Of a DNA stretch of 64,000 nt, positions 17,501 through 26,227 are shown piece after piece (position 1 is the stretch's first letter; each line of letters starts with the position of its first letter). Below the pieces are notes generated by a model. It saw nothing but the letters and a program-made list of their open reading frames with translations, had not been told where the DNA came from and ran no database searches. The stretch comes from Candidatus Dormiibacterota bacterium (GTDB taxonomy: Bacteria > Vulcanimicrobiota > Vulcanimicrobiia > Vulcanimicrobiales > Vulcanimicrobiaceae). Where the stretch lies: assembly GCA_035532835.1 (NCBI GenBank), contig DATKQG010000052.1, positions 1-64,000 of the forward strand, written 5' to 3'. The position numbers and the translations under genes are program-made.

Positions 17501-18417
17501 GGGAGCCTCCCGAGACCGATGAATGCAAGCAGAACCAGAACGATCGTGGCTCCTCCAAGAAGTGCAACCGGGATCGCTACGTCGAGCGGCTTGTTCTCCA
17601 ACGACACGACTCGCCCGAGCCGTGCCAACACGCGTTCGAGCTGCGCGGCTCCCTCGGCCCGAGCGTACGCACCGCCGCTTTCGTTCGCATACGCGCGCAA
17701 CGCGCCTTCGTCGATGGTGGCGGGCTGCATGGTGCCGGGGATCAGGCTCCCGCTGTTGGTTCCGATGCCCACCGTGTACACGGGAATGTGGTGCGCGCCG
17801 AGCCATTGCGCCATCGCGGCCGGATCGGTGCCGGTGTTATTGACGCCGTCGGTGATCAGGACGATCGCTCGGTGGCCGGCGGCGGGCATCGCTTGCGCGG
17901 CCAAGCGCAGCGCGTCGCCGATCGCGGTCGCCCCGTTGGGTTCGGGGACATCCGCGAGAGCGCGAATTGCTTGCGTATGGTCGGTCGTTAACGGTTGCAC
18001 GATGCTCGCGGCGGTAGAGAACGCGATGACGCCGACATGTGTGCCCGCCGCGGCTTGCTGGATGAAGGCGCGCGCGGCGGCCTTGGCGGCCTGAGCCCGA
18101 TTGGGGATCACGTCGGTCGATTGCATGGATCCGGACGTATCGATGCAGATGAATGCGTATCCGTCGTGCACGGGGACGGGTAAAACCACGCGTGGTCCCG
18201 CGGCGGCAATCGCCAACAACAGCAAGCCTGCGATCGTGGCCGCACGCATCGCCCGGGGAATCCATGCCCGTGGTTGTAACGCCACGGTGAGAAACTCGAT
18301 ATTGCTATAGGCGAGCGCGTTCGCATGCTCGCGTCGCTGCGCGCGCTGCAACAACCACAGCACCGCCGCAGCCAGGAGCAGCGCGGGAAGCAGACGCCAC
18401 GGATGATCGAAGCTCAT
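17497..18417 (-). CDS. Membrane-anchored VWA-domain protein (BatA-like)
   Basis: 306 residues: two membrane spans near the N-terminus (residues 8-24 and 58-76), a von Willebrand A domain with a complete metal-ion site (DTSGSMQS, about residues 93-100, plus TD in ITDGVNN), and a final span near the C-terminus. This is the BatA/Aerotolerance-type layout, in which the VWA domain faces the periplasm. With DUF58, the MoxR ATPase and the BatD-like gene it forms the standard MoxR-associated set thought to assemble or fold envelope complexes. ATG at 18417 overlaps the DUF58 stop. Confidence 0.87.
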   Translation of the reverse strand: MSFDHPWRLLPALLLAAAVLWLLQRAQRREHANALAYSNIEFLTVALQPRAWIPRAMRAATIAGLLLLAIAAAGPRVVLPVPVHDGYAFICIDTSGSMQSTDVIPNRAQAAKAAARAFIQQAAAGTHVGVIAFSTAASIVQPLTTDHTQAIRALADVPEPNGATAIGDALRLAAQAMPAAGHRAIVLITDGVNNTGTDPAAMAQWLGAHHIPVYTVGIGTNSGSLIPGTMQPATIDEGALRAYANESGGAYARAEGAAQLERVLARLGRVVSLENKPLDVAIPVALLGGATIVLVLLAFIGLGRLP

Positions 18418-19247
18418 CCCACACGCTCCCGGCGGAGGTGAGGAATGCCGAACGCGCCGGCGAGCGCCGCGGCGCCGTCCGATTCGTGCAAGATGCCCAC
18501 GCGCCAGCGCGCTTCGTCGAGGCTGCGAACGATGCGCGCCTCGCGCTCTTGCACTGCGCGGACGTAGCGCACTCGCTCGCGTGCGCCCACAAAGACGGCT
18601 AGACTCCCGCCTTCGGTCCCGCGAAACGTCGTGAACCCTCGCGGCGGGAAGTCGTCGTACCACGGATCGCGCGCGACCAGCGCCGTGCAATCGAAGCGGC
18701 GCCCGAGTTCGGCCAGAAGACGCGCGACCTCCGGACGTTCGGCATCGTGCCAATCGGAGATCGCGAGCAAGGCGCTTCCGCGCGGGAGCGCCGCGTGCGC
18801 CGTTTCGAGGCAGGAGCGCAGATCGAAGGCGACATCGAGCGGGGCTTTCGCGATGCGCGCGGCTTGCCGCCCGCGCAGTCCCTGCCTCGGCACGACCACA
18901 TCGGGGCCGACGCGCATCACACGGTCGTCGGAAAGCGCGCTCTCCAGCCACAGCTCGAGGGCGTCCTCCGCTGCGTCGATCAGACGGCGCTGCCGCCCGA
19001 CCTGCATCGAACCGGAGTCGTCGACGATCGCTGCAAGCGTGAGCGCGACGTCTTCGAGAATGACGCGGGTCTGCAATGCGCCGGCTCGCGCGGTCGCCGC
19101 CCAATCGATGCGCCGAACGTCGTCGCCGGGAACGTACGAGCGTAGCTCGACGAACTCGTACCCATCGCCACGATAGGTGGTGGGCGACCCGGAACCCCAG
19201 GCACGGGGCCTGCGCCGGCCGCGCAACAGCGCCTCGCGCAGCGTCAT
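18414..19247 (-). CDS. DUF58 domain protein (MoxR-associated)
   Basis: 277 residues. The DUF58 signature is clear: GDGYEFVELRSYVPGDDVRRIDWAATAR near residues 27-54. A VWA-like fold follows with DDSGSM (residues 76-81), giving a partial metal-binding motif. No membrane segment. Proteins of this type nearly always sit beside MoxR ATPases and VWA proteins, as here, and are believed to be clients or adaptors of the AAA+ machine. The start is fixed by the ATGA overlap with the upstream PaiB-like gene. Confidence 0.87.
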   Translation of the reverse strand: MTLREALLRGRRRPRAWGSGSPTTYRGDGYEFVELRSYVPGDDVRRIDWAATARAGALQTRVILEDVALTLAAIVDDSGSMQVGRQRRLIDAAEDALELWLESALSDDRVMRVGPDVVVPRQGLRGRQAARIAKAPLDVAFDLRSCLETAHAALPRGSALLAISDWHDAERPEVARLLAELGRRFDCTALVARDPWYDDFPPRGFTTFRGTEGGSLAVFVGARERVRYVRAVQEREARIVRSLDEARWRVGILHESDGAAALAGAFGIPHLRRERVG

Positions 19248-19900
19248 GGGCGAGGCTCGCGGGGCGGCTCGGACGAGGCAATCAGATCGGCCATGCAATG
19301 CGACTGCGGGTTTCCGAGGGCATGCAATCCCGCGACGACGCCTGCGATATCGTCGTGCGAACGATTTTGACTCAGTTTGAAGCTTCCGACGATCTGCGAA
19401 ACCTGTAGCTCCACGCCGACGATCGCCCGTAGTTGTGAGGAGAGGAAATCCTGTGCGAGCGTCCGAGGCGACCACACGCCGCCGATGCGCGCTTCTTCTT
19501 GCGCAGTCAACGCGCTCACGAACGCGAGCAACGTCGGTTCGTCGTGCACGAATCGTACGCTGCCCCGCGCCTCGACCGCGATGTAATCGAACGTCGGGAC
19601 GACTCGGCCATGTTCGCGCGCCGAGGCGTACCACGCCGGGCTGATGTACGCTCGTGCCGCGACGAAAAGCGCGACCGCCTGCGCACCGGGATGTGGGTTC
19701 TGCTGCCATTGCGGATTGGCACGCGCCAGGTGTCCGATCAGCGTCGTTGCGCCGTCTCGTTCGCTTCGGAGAAGCGGTAGCTGGGAGGTTGCGATCGTCC
19801 CCAGTTCGTCGGTCGTCACGAACGTCGAGAGCGGATGCTCGGCAATAAAGCGATAGAGCATCGCCGGATCGTCCACTTGAAAGGCCTTCGGGCGATACAT
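19244..19900 (-). CDS. FMN-binding PaiB-like protein (putative negative regulator family)
   Basis: The 218-residue protein matches the PaiB/FMN-binding split-barrel family: MYRPKAFQVDD at the start, LPLLRSERDGATTLIGHLARANPQW and the conserved YISPAWYASAREHGRVVPTFDYIAVEARG. Bacillus PaiB is a repressor of sporulation and protease genes, but most relatives have not been tested and no DNA-binding domain is visible, so a flavin- or heme-related function is equally possible. It interrupts the MoxR and DUF58 genes, which is unusual for this set. Confidence 0.88.
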   Translation of the reverse strand: MYRPKAFQVDDPAMLYRFIAEHPLSTFVTTDELGTIATSQLPLLRSERDGATTLIGHLARANPQWQQNPHPGAQAVALFVAARAYISPAWYASAREHGRVVPTFDYIAVEARGSVRFVHDEPTLLAFVSALTAQEEARIGGVWSPRTLAQDFLSSQLRAIVGVELQVSQIVGSFKLSQNRSHDDIAGVVAGLHALGNPQSHCMADLIASSEPPREPRP

Positions 19901-19902
19901 GA

Positions 19903-20832
19903 TTACGGTACCGGAACCGCTGCGATCAGATCGTCGATGACGCGATCGGCGCTGATGTTAGCCGTCGTCAAGCGATAATTGAATCCGATGCGATGGCGTA
20001 ATGCGAGCTTTGCGACGGCGCGAACGTCATCGGGGACCGCATAGTCGCGACCGTCCAGCATGGCTTTGGCACGAGCGAGGTTGGCGATGGCGAGGGTGGC
20101 GCGCGGGCTGGCGCCATAATCGATCGCATCGTGTTGGGTTTCGCGCGTCGCCAGAACGATATCGACGATGTACCGTTTAAGCGGCTCTTCTAAATGCACG
20201 CGATGGGATTGCGCGCGCCACCCTTGGACGTCGGCCAGCGTAGCGACCGAGTGGAGCGGCTGCGTATCGGCAACGGCGAAGCGATCCAAGATCGCGAGTT
20301 CTTCGCTACGCGAGGGATATCCGACGTCGATCTTGGCGAGAAAACGGTCCATCTGCGCCACCGGCAAAGCATACGTTCCTTCGGCGTCGAGCGGATTCAT
20401 CGTTGCCATGACGATGAACGGGTCGGGAAGTGCGTGGGTCTGCAGACCGATCGTAACCTGGCGTTCTTGCATCGCCTCCAACAGCGCGGATTGCACCTTG
20501 GCGGGAGCGCGATTGATTTCGTCGGCGAGGACGACGTTGGCGAAGATCGGCCCGAGAACCGTTGAGAACGTCGCGTCGCGCTGGTCGAAGATCCGCGTTC
20601 CGATAATATCGCTGGGCAGCAGATCGGGCGTAAATTGGATGCGTTTGAACGCGCCGTCCAGAGCGGCCGCCAAGCTCCGGCAGGCGAGGGTTTTGGCTAA
20701 TCCGGGCGGGCCTTCGAGCAGCACGTGCCCGTTCGCGATTAGCGCGAGCAACAGCGCTTCGACCGCATCGTGTTGCCCGACGATGGTCTGCGAGAGCGCG
20801 CGTGCGAGGTCGGAGGGCTTCGGGTCGTTCAT
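19903..20832 (-). CDS. MoxR-family AAA+ ATPase
   Basis: 309 residues with Walker A GPPGLAKT, Walker B VVLADEINRAPAKVQSALLEAMQE, sensor 1 MATMNP and a C-terminal lid with GASPRATLAIANLARA. MoxR ATPases act as chaperones for VWA-containing partners, metal insertion and envelope complexes. The start overlaps the BatD-like stop. Together with the DUF58 and VWA genes downstream this gives the complete core set. Confidence 0.93.
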   Translation of the reverse strand: MNDPKPSDLARALSQTIVGQHDAVEALLLALIANGHVLLEGPPGLAKTLACRSLAAALDGAFKRIQFTPDLLPSDIIGTRIFDQRDATFSTVLGPIFANVVLADEINRAPAKVQSALLEAMQERQVTIGLQTHALPDPFIVMATMNPLDAEGTYALPVAQMDRFLAKIDVGYPSRSEELAILDRFAVADTQPLHSVATLADVQGWRAQSHRVHLEEPLKRYIVDIVLATRETQHDAIDYGASPRATLAIANLARAKAMLDGRDYAVPDDVRAVAKLALRHRIGFNYRLTTANISADRVIDDLIAAVPVP

Positions 20833-21713
20833 GTGATTGCGTGCTCCAGAGAATCCACGGCTGCGGCGATCGCCGCCTGCAGATCGGCATCGTACGTGAA
20901 TGCGGCGCGCTCGAGATTGCGTAAAACCAGCGCCATCGCGGGGTCGTCGCAGGCGGCTCGCGCGAGCACGTCCGCGAGGGTTTCATCATCGGTCGCGCCG
21001 ACGGTGGCTCGCACGTGCGTCCGCGCGAGCAGGGCGTTGGCGCGCGTCGGTTCGGCGCGCAGCACCACGAGCGCGTCGCGCAGGTCGTCGCGCGGATCGC
21101 GCGGTGGTTCCAATCGGTGCACGGCCGGCTGCGCTGCGACCGGTGCGGGCACGTTCCTGCGCCGAAATAGCAGCACGACGATCGCAGCGGCGCAGAGAAG
21201 GCCCGCCAGCACCACCGCTACGCGCAGGACGAACACGACTCCGGCGAGGATCGCCGCGGCGCCGCTCCGTAGCGGTGCGAGCGCTCCGCCGCGAACCGTG
21301 AGCGTGAGCCGGTTTGAAAAGTAGCGCTTCGCTTTGCCGTCGCGCGCGTCGATGGCGTCCAGGGTGGCGGGATCGATTGCGATCGATCCCGTGTGGTGGG
21401 CGACCACGGTAATGGTTTCGCGGTAGAGCGTTCCGGATGCATCGCTCGAGAGATGGCGTTCGTCACCCAACAACTCCAGCGACGTAAGGACCGGCAGATC
21501 GAGCGTATCGAGTTCGGCGATCCGTTCGCGGACGCGGACGACGATCAGGAGATGGAACGGCACTTCAAGCGTGGGCGTTGCGGTATCCGATGCCAGTGTG
21601 AACTGGGTGATCGTCAGTCGTTGCAGCGACTGGGCTCGGGCCGCCGGCCCCACGCATGCGATGACCAGCGCGGCAATCGCCGCCGCGATCCACGCCCGCG
21701 AGCGAGGCGTCAT
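20829..21713 (-). CDS. Secreted/membrane protein, BatD-like component of the MoxR set
   Basis: 294 residues from an ATG at 21713 that overlaps the carA stop. A signal peptide (residues 7-28, ending in ARAQS) is followed by a beta-rich exported domain of about 120 residues (VPFHLLIVVRVRERI, RETITVVAHHTGSIAID), one membrane span near residues 160-185 and a cytoplasmic helical tail. The layout (exported beta domain, span, tail) and the position next to MoxR, DUF58 and VWA genes match BatD/TPR-type oxygen tolerance proteins, though sequence similarity is weak to the eye. Confidence 0.7.
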   Translation of the reverse strand: MTPRSRAWIAAAIAALVIACVGPAARAQSLQRLTITQFTLASDTATPTLEVPFHLLIVVRVRERIAELDTLDLPVLTSLELLGDERHLSSDASGTLYRETITVVAHHTGSIAIDPATLDAIDARDGKAKRYFSNRLTLTVRGGALAPLRSGAAAILAGVVFVLRVAVVLAGLLCAAAIVVLLFRRRNVPAPVAAQPAVHRLEPPRDPRDDLRDALVVLRAEPTRANALLARTHVRATVGATDDETLADVLARAACDDPAMALVLRNLERAAFTYDADLQAAIAAAVDSLEHAIT

Positions 21714-22816
21714 GGAGCCGGGGTGAGCGTTGCGACGGGAATCCCCGCGCTCGCAAACCACTGCGCGAACAGGTGGCGCGCATCCGAGGGTCCGGGCGAG
21801 GCCTCCGGGTGAAACTGCACCGCGGCGATCGGGAGCGCGCGGTGGCAAAAACCTTCGTTCGTGCCGTCGTTGAGGTTCGTCATCGTTGCCACGAGATCGC
21901 CTCCTAGCGTGGCCGCATCGACGGCGTACCCGTGATTGTGCGCCGTGACGAGCACTTCATTGCGGATCAGGTCTTTGACCGGTTGGTTTCCTCCACGATG
22001 ACCGTACGGAAGCTTGAACGTTGCAGCGCCCAGCGCGAGCGCGAGCAATTGATGGCCCAGACAGACGCCGAAGAGCGGCACGCGGCCGACGAGTGCGCGC
22101 AGCGTAGCGATGGTCTGCGGCAGATCGGTCGGGTCGCCGGGGCCGGGCGAAATAAAGATCGCTGCCGGATCGTTCGCGAGAAGCATTTCGGGCGATGCAT
22201 CGTAGGGCTGCACCGTCACCTGCGCGCCTAGCGCCGTGAGATCGCGCAGGATGGCCCGTTTCACCCCGCAGTCGACAAGGGTGATACGCGGCCCGCCCGG
22301 AGCCCCTTCGAGGTACGGGGTGGGCGTTGCGACGCCGGCGACCAGGCCGTCGGTCGTCGCCGTGCGCACGAAATCCGTCAGCGTGCGCTCGGCTCGTTCC
22401 AAGGCCTGCTCGCCGACCGCTAGGGCCGCCCAAATCGTGCCGTGCTCGCGCAGTGCGATCGTGATCGCGCGCGTGTCCGCGCCGACCAGAGTCGGGATCC
22501 GCTGCTCGTCGAGCCACTCCGGCAGCGTTTGCTTGGAAAGGTGGTGCGAGGGATGGTAGGAGATCTGCTTGATGACCGCACCGGCTACGCACGCGCGCGA
22601 GTATTGCGCGGCGCTCCCCGAAATGCCGTAGTTCCCGATCAAGGGATACGTGAAGGTGAGGATCTGGCCGGCGTACGACGGATCGGTCATCGCCTCTTCG
22701 TAACCGGTCATGCCGGTATAGAAAACGGCTTCGCCCAGGGCGATGCCGTGATAGCCGAGTCCTTGCCCGTCGAAGCGGGAGCCGTCTGCAAGAAAGAGCG
22801 CTGCGGGGGTTGCCAT
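21710..22816 (-). CDS. carA: Carbamoyl-phosphate synthase small (glutaminase) subunit
   Basis: 368 residues: an N-terminal domain with FYTGMTGYEEAMTDPSYAGQIL and a class I glutamine amidotransferase domain with the nucleophile in FGVCLGHQLLALALG and the His-Glu pair in AVQFHPEASPGP. It hydrolyses glutamine and channels ammonia to CarB. The start at 22816 gives the family N-terminus MATPAALFLADG; the longer frame upstream crosses marC and is not real. It diverges from marC, with 61 bases between the starts. Confidence 0.96.
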   Translation of the reverse strand: MATPAALFLADGSRFDGQGLGYHGIALGEAVFYTGMTGYEEAMTDPSYAGQILTFTYPLIGNYGISGSAAQYSRACVAGAVIKQISYHPSHHLSKQTLPEWLDEQRIPTLVGADTRAITIALREHGTIWAALAVGEQALERAERTLTDFVRTATTDGLVAGVATPTPYLEGAPGGPRITLVDCGVKRAILRDLTALGAQVTVQPYDASPEMLLANDPAAIFISPGPGDPTDLPQTIATLRALVGRVPLFGVCLGHQLLALALGAATFKLPYGHRGGNQPVKDLIRNEVLVTAHNHGYAVDAATLGGDLVATMTNLNDGTNEGFCHRALPIAAVQFHPEASPGPSDARHLFAQWFASAGIPVATLTPAP

Positions 22817-22877
22817 CTCAAAGTACCGACGGTTAGCCGAAGGGACCGTCCGCCCCTGGAAATAACGGCGACCAACC

Positions 22878-23510
22878 ATGGACTGGCATTTCGCAGCGAC
22901 CGCGTTCGCTACTGCCCTGACGATCATCGATCCGATCGGCATGATTCCGCTTACCCTGACGACGACGGCGAATATCGCGCCCAGCCGTCGCGGGCGCATC
23001 GTCGATCAGGCGGTGCTGGTCGCCGCGGTGGTGATGTTGGCGATGGGGGTCGTGGGCCCCGCGGTGCTGGGTTATCTCGGCATCACGCTCCCGGCGTTTA
23101 CGATCGCCGGCGGGATCCTCTTGTTTCTCATCGCGATCGATATGTTGTTCGCGCGCCCGACCGGCGCTCGGAGCACCGGCGAAGAGGAGCGCGCCGCGCA
23201 AGCCGGCGAGAACCCGGCGGTCTTTCCGCTCGCCATACCGATGATCTCCGGGCCGGGAACGATCGCGACCGTGATGCTGCTGGTCAATCTTTCGCACGCC
23301 GAGCCCGTGCGTTTGGTGATGGTCTTCCTCGCTTACGCGAGCGCGCTGGCGATTACGTGGCTCTGCATGCGCGGCGCGGCGCGCTTCATGCACCGGATCG
23401 GCACCACGGGCACGCACGTCGTCACGCGCGTGCTGGGTATCATTCTCGCAGCTCTCGCGGTGCAGTTCGTGATCAACGGGTTGGTGCAGACCCCGCTGCT
23501 ACGTCACTAG
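22878..23510 (+). CDS. MarC family integral membrane protein
   Basis: 210 residues with about six membrane spans and the family hallmark in the first helix (TALTIIDPIGMIPL) and a repeat in the second half (AIPMISGPGTIATVML). MarC proteins were once linked to multiple antibiotic resistance but that role was withdrawn; some archaeal members have been reported to move neutral amino acids. The only rightward gene between 2.3 and 32.8 kb, it separates pyrC from carA. Confidence 0.88.
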   Translation: MDWHFAATAFATALTIIDPIGMIPLTLTTTANIAPSRRGRIVDQAVLVAAVVMLAMGVVGPAVLGYLGITLPAFTIAGGILLFLIAIDMLFARPTGARSTGEEERAAQAGENPAVFPLAIPMISGPGTIATVMLLVNLSHAEPVRLVMVFLAYASALAITWLCMRGAARFMHRIGTTGTHVVTRVLGIILAALAVQFVINGLVQTPLLRH

Positions 23511-23519
23511 CAGGTTGCG

Positions 23520-24788
23520 CTAAAGGGCGCGACGATCGTACACGAGTTCTCCGGCGACGATGGTGGCGAGCACCATCCGCGGAAGCGTGCAGCCGGCAAA
23601 CGGCGTCGAGCGGCCTTTCGAAGCGAAGGTCGACGTATCGACGACCCAGTAGCGATCGGCGAAAATCGTGATGTCGGCGGCATCGCCCACCTGTATCGAT
23701 CCGCCGGGAACGCCGAGGATGCGCGCCGGATTCGTGGAGAGGAGCGCCACGAATCGCAGTAACGAGAGGTCCGGCAGTGCGAGCGCATAGGCGCCAAGCG
23801 CAATCTCCAACCCCGTAAAACCGACGGATGCGTGGCTTAGGTCGCCGCTTTTTTCTGCGTCGGTATGTGGAGCGTGATCGGTGGCGAAGGCGTCGATTAC
23901 GCCGTCCCTGACGGCATCGCGCAGCGCGCGGGCGTCCACGTCGTCGCGCAGCGGGGGATTGACCTTCGCTCCGGCTCCGCGCTCTCGCACCGCCTCGTCG
24001 GTGAACGTGAGATGATGCGGCGTCACCTCGCAGGTTGCGAGCCCACCGTGGGCTCTGGCGTGCTGCAAGTGTTCGATGGAGCCGTGCGTCGAGAGGTGAG
24101 CGATGTGCCACGGCTTGCCGGCCTCGATCCCGATGGCCAAATCGCGAGCGACGATGACGTCCTCGGCGAGCGCCGGGCTTCCGCGTACGCCCAGGGCGCG
24201 CGAGACGTGCCCCTCATGCATCACCGCATCGCCTTTGAGATGCTCGTCTTCGCAATGCGATATGAATACGCCCGGAATATCGGCGGCTGCGTGGGCCGCA
24301 TCGCGTAGCACGCGCGCGTTCATGACCGTATTGCCGTCGTCCGAAAAAGCGACCGCACCGGCGCGAGCTAGGCTCGGGAAGTCGCACGGCTCTTCGCCTC
24401 GCCGGCCGAGCGTGATTGCCGCGATGGGATAGACGCGCGAGCGAGCGCGCCGGCGCAGTTCGCCGATGAGTTGTTCGATGGTCCGGTCGGTATCGAGCGC
24501 GGGGTTGGTATTCGGCATGCACGCGATTGCGGTGAATCCGCCGCGGATCGCCGCCGTCGTTCCGCTTTCGATCGTCTCTTTGTGCGGGAAGCCGGGTTCG
24601 CGCAGATGCACGTGCATATCGATGCAGCCCGGTGCGACGATCGCGCCGCTCGCGTCGAACGTCGCTTCGCCCTCGCGCGGTTGGAGATGCTCGCCGATTT
24701 CAACGACGATCCCGGCATCGATGCGAAGATCGCGAAGACCGTCGAACGGAACGGATGGATCGACCAGGCGCCCACCGCGAACGAGCAT
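23520..24788 (-). CDS. pyrC: Dihydroorotase, class I
   Basis: 422 residues of the amidohydrolase superfamily. Zinc ligands and substrate residues are seen in CIDMHVHLREPG, EVTPHHLTFTDE and FATDHAPHTDAEK. It closes carbamoyl aspartate to dihydroorotate. Like other type I enzymes, metal bridging is probably by Asp (AFSDDGNTV) rather than a carboxylated Lys. It follows pyrB by seven bases, so pyrR-pyrB-pyrC form one unit. Confidence 0.95.
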   Translation of the reverse strand: MLVRGGRLVDPSVPFDGLRDLRIDAGIVVEIGEHLQPREGEATFDASGAIVAPGCIDMHVHLREPGFPHKETIESGTTAAIRGGFTAIACMPNTNPALDTDRTIEQLIGELRRRARSRVYPIAAITLGRRGEEPCDFPSLARAGAVAFSDDGNTVMNARVLRDAAHAAADIPGVFISHCEDEHLKGDAVMHEGHVSRALGVRGSPALAEDVIVARDLAIGIEAGKPWHIAHLSTHGSIEHLQHARAHGGLATCEVTPHHLTFTDEAVRERGAGAKVNPPLRDDVDARALRDAVRDGVIDAFATDHAPHTDAEKSGDLSHASVGFTGLEIALGAYALALPDLSLLRFVALLSTNPARILGVPGGSIQVGDAADITIFADRYWVVDTSTFASKGRSTPFAGCTLPRMVLATIVAGELVYDRRAL

Positions 24789-24795
24789 ACGCAGC

Positions 24796-25695
24796 CTACC
24801 CCTGACCGTTTACGAGAAAATCCAAGACCGCCATCCGAACGTAAACGCCGTGCATCACCTGACGAGCGTAGCGCCAGCCCGCGAACTCGAGCACGCTGTC
24901 GTCGAGTTCCATTCCGCGGTTATAGGGGCCCGGATGCATCACGATGGTCTGCGGACGCAGGCGATTGAGCCGCGCGCGGTCGAGCCTGTAGGACGCGATG
25001 TACTCCTCATCCGTCAGCGGCATCGCTTCGAAACGTTCCCGCTGAATGCGCAGCAAGATCAACGCATGCGCGTGTTCCAGAACGGCATCGAGGTCGCGTT
25101 CGATCCGCGCCCCGGGTATCGCGTGGTCGAACGGAAGAAAGCACTCCGGGCCCACCAGAACGACGTCGGCTCCCAGCCCGATGAGTCCGAGCATGGTTGA
25201 GTGGGCGACGCGGCTATGCAGGACGTCGCCGACGATCGCGATCGTGAGACCGCGCAGCTCGTTGAATTCCTCGCGTAACGTGAAGATGTCCAGGAGCGCC
25301 TGCGTCGGGTGCGCGTGCGCGCCGTCGCCCGCATTGACGACGTGTCCGTCGAACGCCATCGCCAAGCGTTTGGGAAAACCCGCCTCGGGGTGACGCACCA
25401 CCAAAACCTGGACCCCCATGGCGGCAAGGGTAATGACCGTGTCCTCGACGGTTTCGCCTTTGGTCGCGAGACTGAGGTCTTTAGGCGCGAGATTGACCAC
25501 CTGCGCGCCCAGCCGAAGTTCGGCCAGATTGAACGACGTGTACGTGCGGGTGCTTTGCTCGAAGAACATATTGACGCACGCGATGCCGTCGAGCAGCTTG
25601 GGCGGAGCCTCGCGCTCGAATGCCGTCGTGCGGGTGAAGAGGTACTCGATCTCTTGCGCGCTCAGATCGTCCAGATCGATGAGGCTACGACGCAT
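24796..25695 (-). CDS. pyrB: Aspartate carbamoyltransferase catalytic subunit
   Basis: About 299 residues with the carbamoyl phosphate site FFEQSTRTYTSFNLAELRLGA, the HPTQALLD loop, VGDVLHSRVAHS and HPGPYNRGMEL. It condenses aspartate and carbamoyl phosphate. In the first motif the second Arg of the usual STRTRTSF is Tyr; since the first Arg is the essential one, activity is probably kept. No pyrI regulatory subunit is seen. ATG at 25695 is preferred; an in-frame TTG lies two codons earlier. The start overlaps pyrR. Confidence 0.95.
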   Translation of the reverse strand: MRRSLIDLDDLSAQEIEYLFTRTTAFEREAPPKLLDGIACVNMFFEQSTRTYTSFNLAELRLGAQVVNLAPKDLSLATKGETVEDTVITLAAMGVQVLVVRHPEAGFPKRLAMAFDGHVVNAGDGAHAHPTQALLDIFTLREEFNELRGLTIAIVGDVLHSRVAHSTMLGLIGLGADVVLVGPECFLPFDHAIPGARIERDLDAVLEHAHALILLRIQRERFEAMPLTDEEYIASYRLDRARLNRLRPQTIVMHPGPYNRGMELDDSVLEFAGWRYARQVMHGVYVRMAVLDFLVNGQG

Positions 25696-26227
25696 CCGCA
25701 AGGATAGCTACCTCGTCGCTTGATGATGGCTGCGCTGCGAGCGAGACTTCGACCCGCTCGCGCCGGCTGGTGGGAATGACGCGTCCGACGTAATCGCCCT
25801 GGACGGGAAGCTCGCGCAGGCCGCGATCGATCAGCACGCAGAGCCGAATCGCCTCGGGCCGCCCAAGATCGGTAACCGCGTCGAGCGCCGAACGAATGGT
25901 CCGACCCGTATAGAGCACGTCGTCGACGATAATCACGGTCCGGCCGCCTACGTCGACGGGGATCTGCGATTCGGGCATCTGATGCGTCACCCGATCGTCG
26001 CGGTACAGGTTGATGTTGAGGAAGCCGAGTTCCGGCGCCCGCCCGCTGATACGGGCGATCTCCGCGGCCAAGCGCTGGGCTAGAGCTTCGCCGCCACGAC
26101 GCACGCCCAAGAGCACCAGCTTTCCCTGTGCGTCTTCGGGCTCCAGAATCTGATGCGCCAGGCGAGCGATAACGCGTTCGATTTCCTGAGCGCTCAGCAG
26201 CGTGCGGCTCTTGTGCGCGGTGTTCAT
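25685..26227 (-). CDS. pyrR: PyrR bifunctional regulator / uracil phosphoribosyltransferase
   Basis: 180 residues of the PRTase fold, with the PRPP loop VIIVDDVLYTGRTIRSAL and the N-terminal LLSAQEIERVIARLAHQI typical of PyrR. In Bacillus PyrR binds pyr mRNA and causes attenuation when UMP is high. I see no PyrR-type anti-antiterminator loop or T-run terminator ahead of pyrR, because it is fused directly to valS by an ATGA overlap; control may act on translation, or the enzyme activity may be what matters. Confidence 0.93.
   Translation of the reverse strand: MNTAHKSRTLLSAQEIERVIARLAHQILEPEDAQGKLVLLGVRRGGEALAQRLAAEIARISGRAPELGFLNINLYRDDRVTHQMPESQIPVDVGGRTVIIVDDVLYTGRTIRSALDAVTDLGRPEAIRLCVLIDRGLRELPVQGDYVGRVIPTSRRERVEVSLAAQPSSSDEVAILADAS

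Noticed and set aside
17501-17806. Upstream extension of pdxH
   Set aside because: It is Arg-rich out-of-frame sequence inside the VWA gene, and a good ribosome site marks 17500.
22442-23671. 409-residue plus-strand frame crossing carA, marC and pyrC
   Set aside because: It is out of frame with marC and antisense to carA and pyrC; it is low in hydrophobic structure and rich in Arg.
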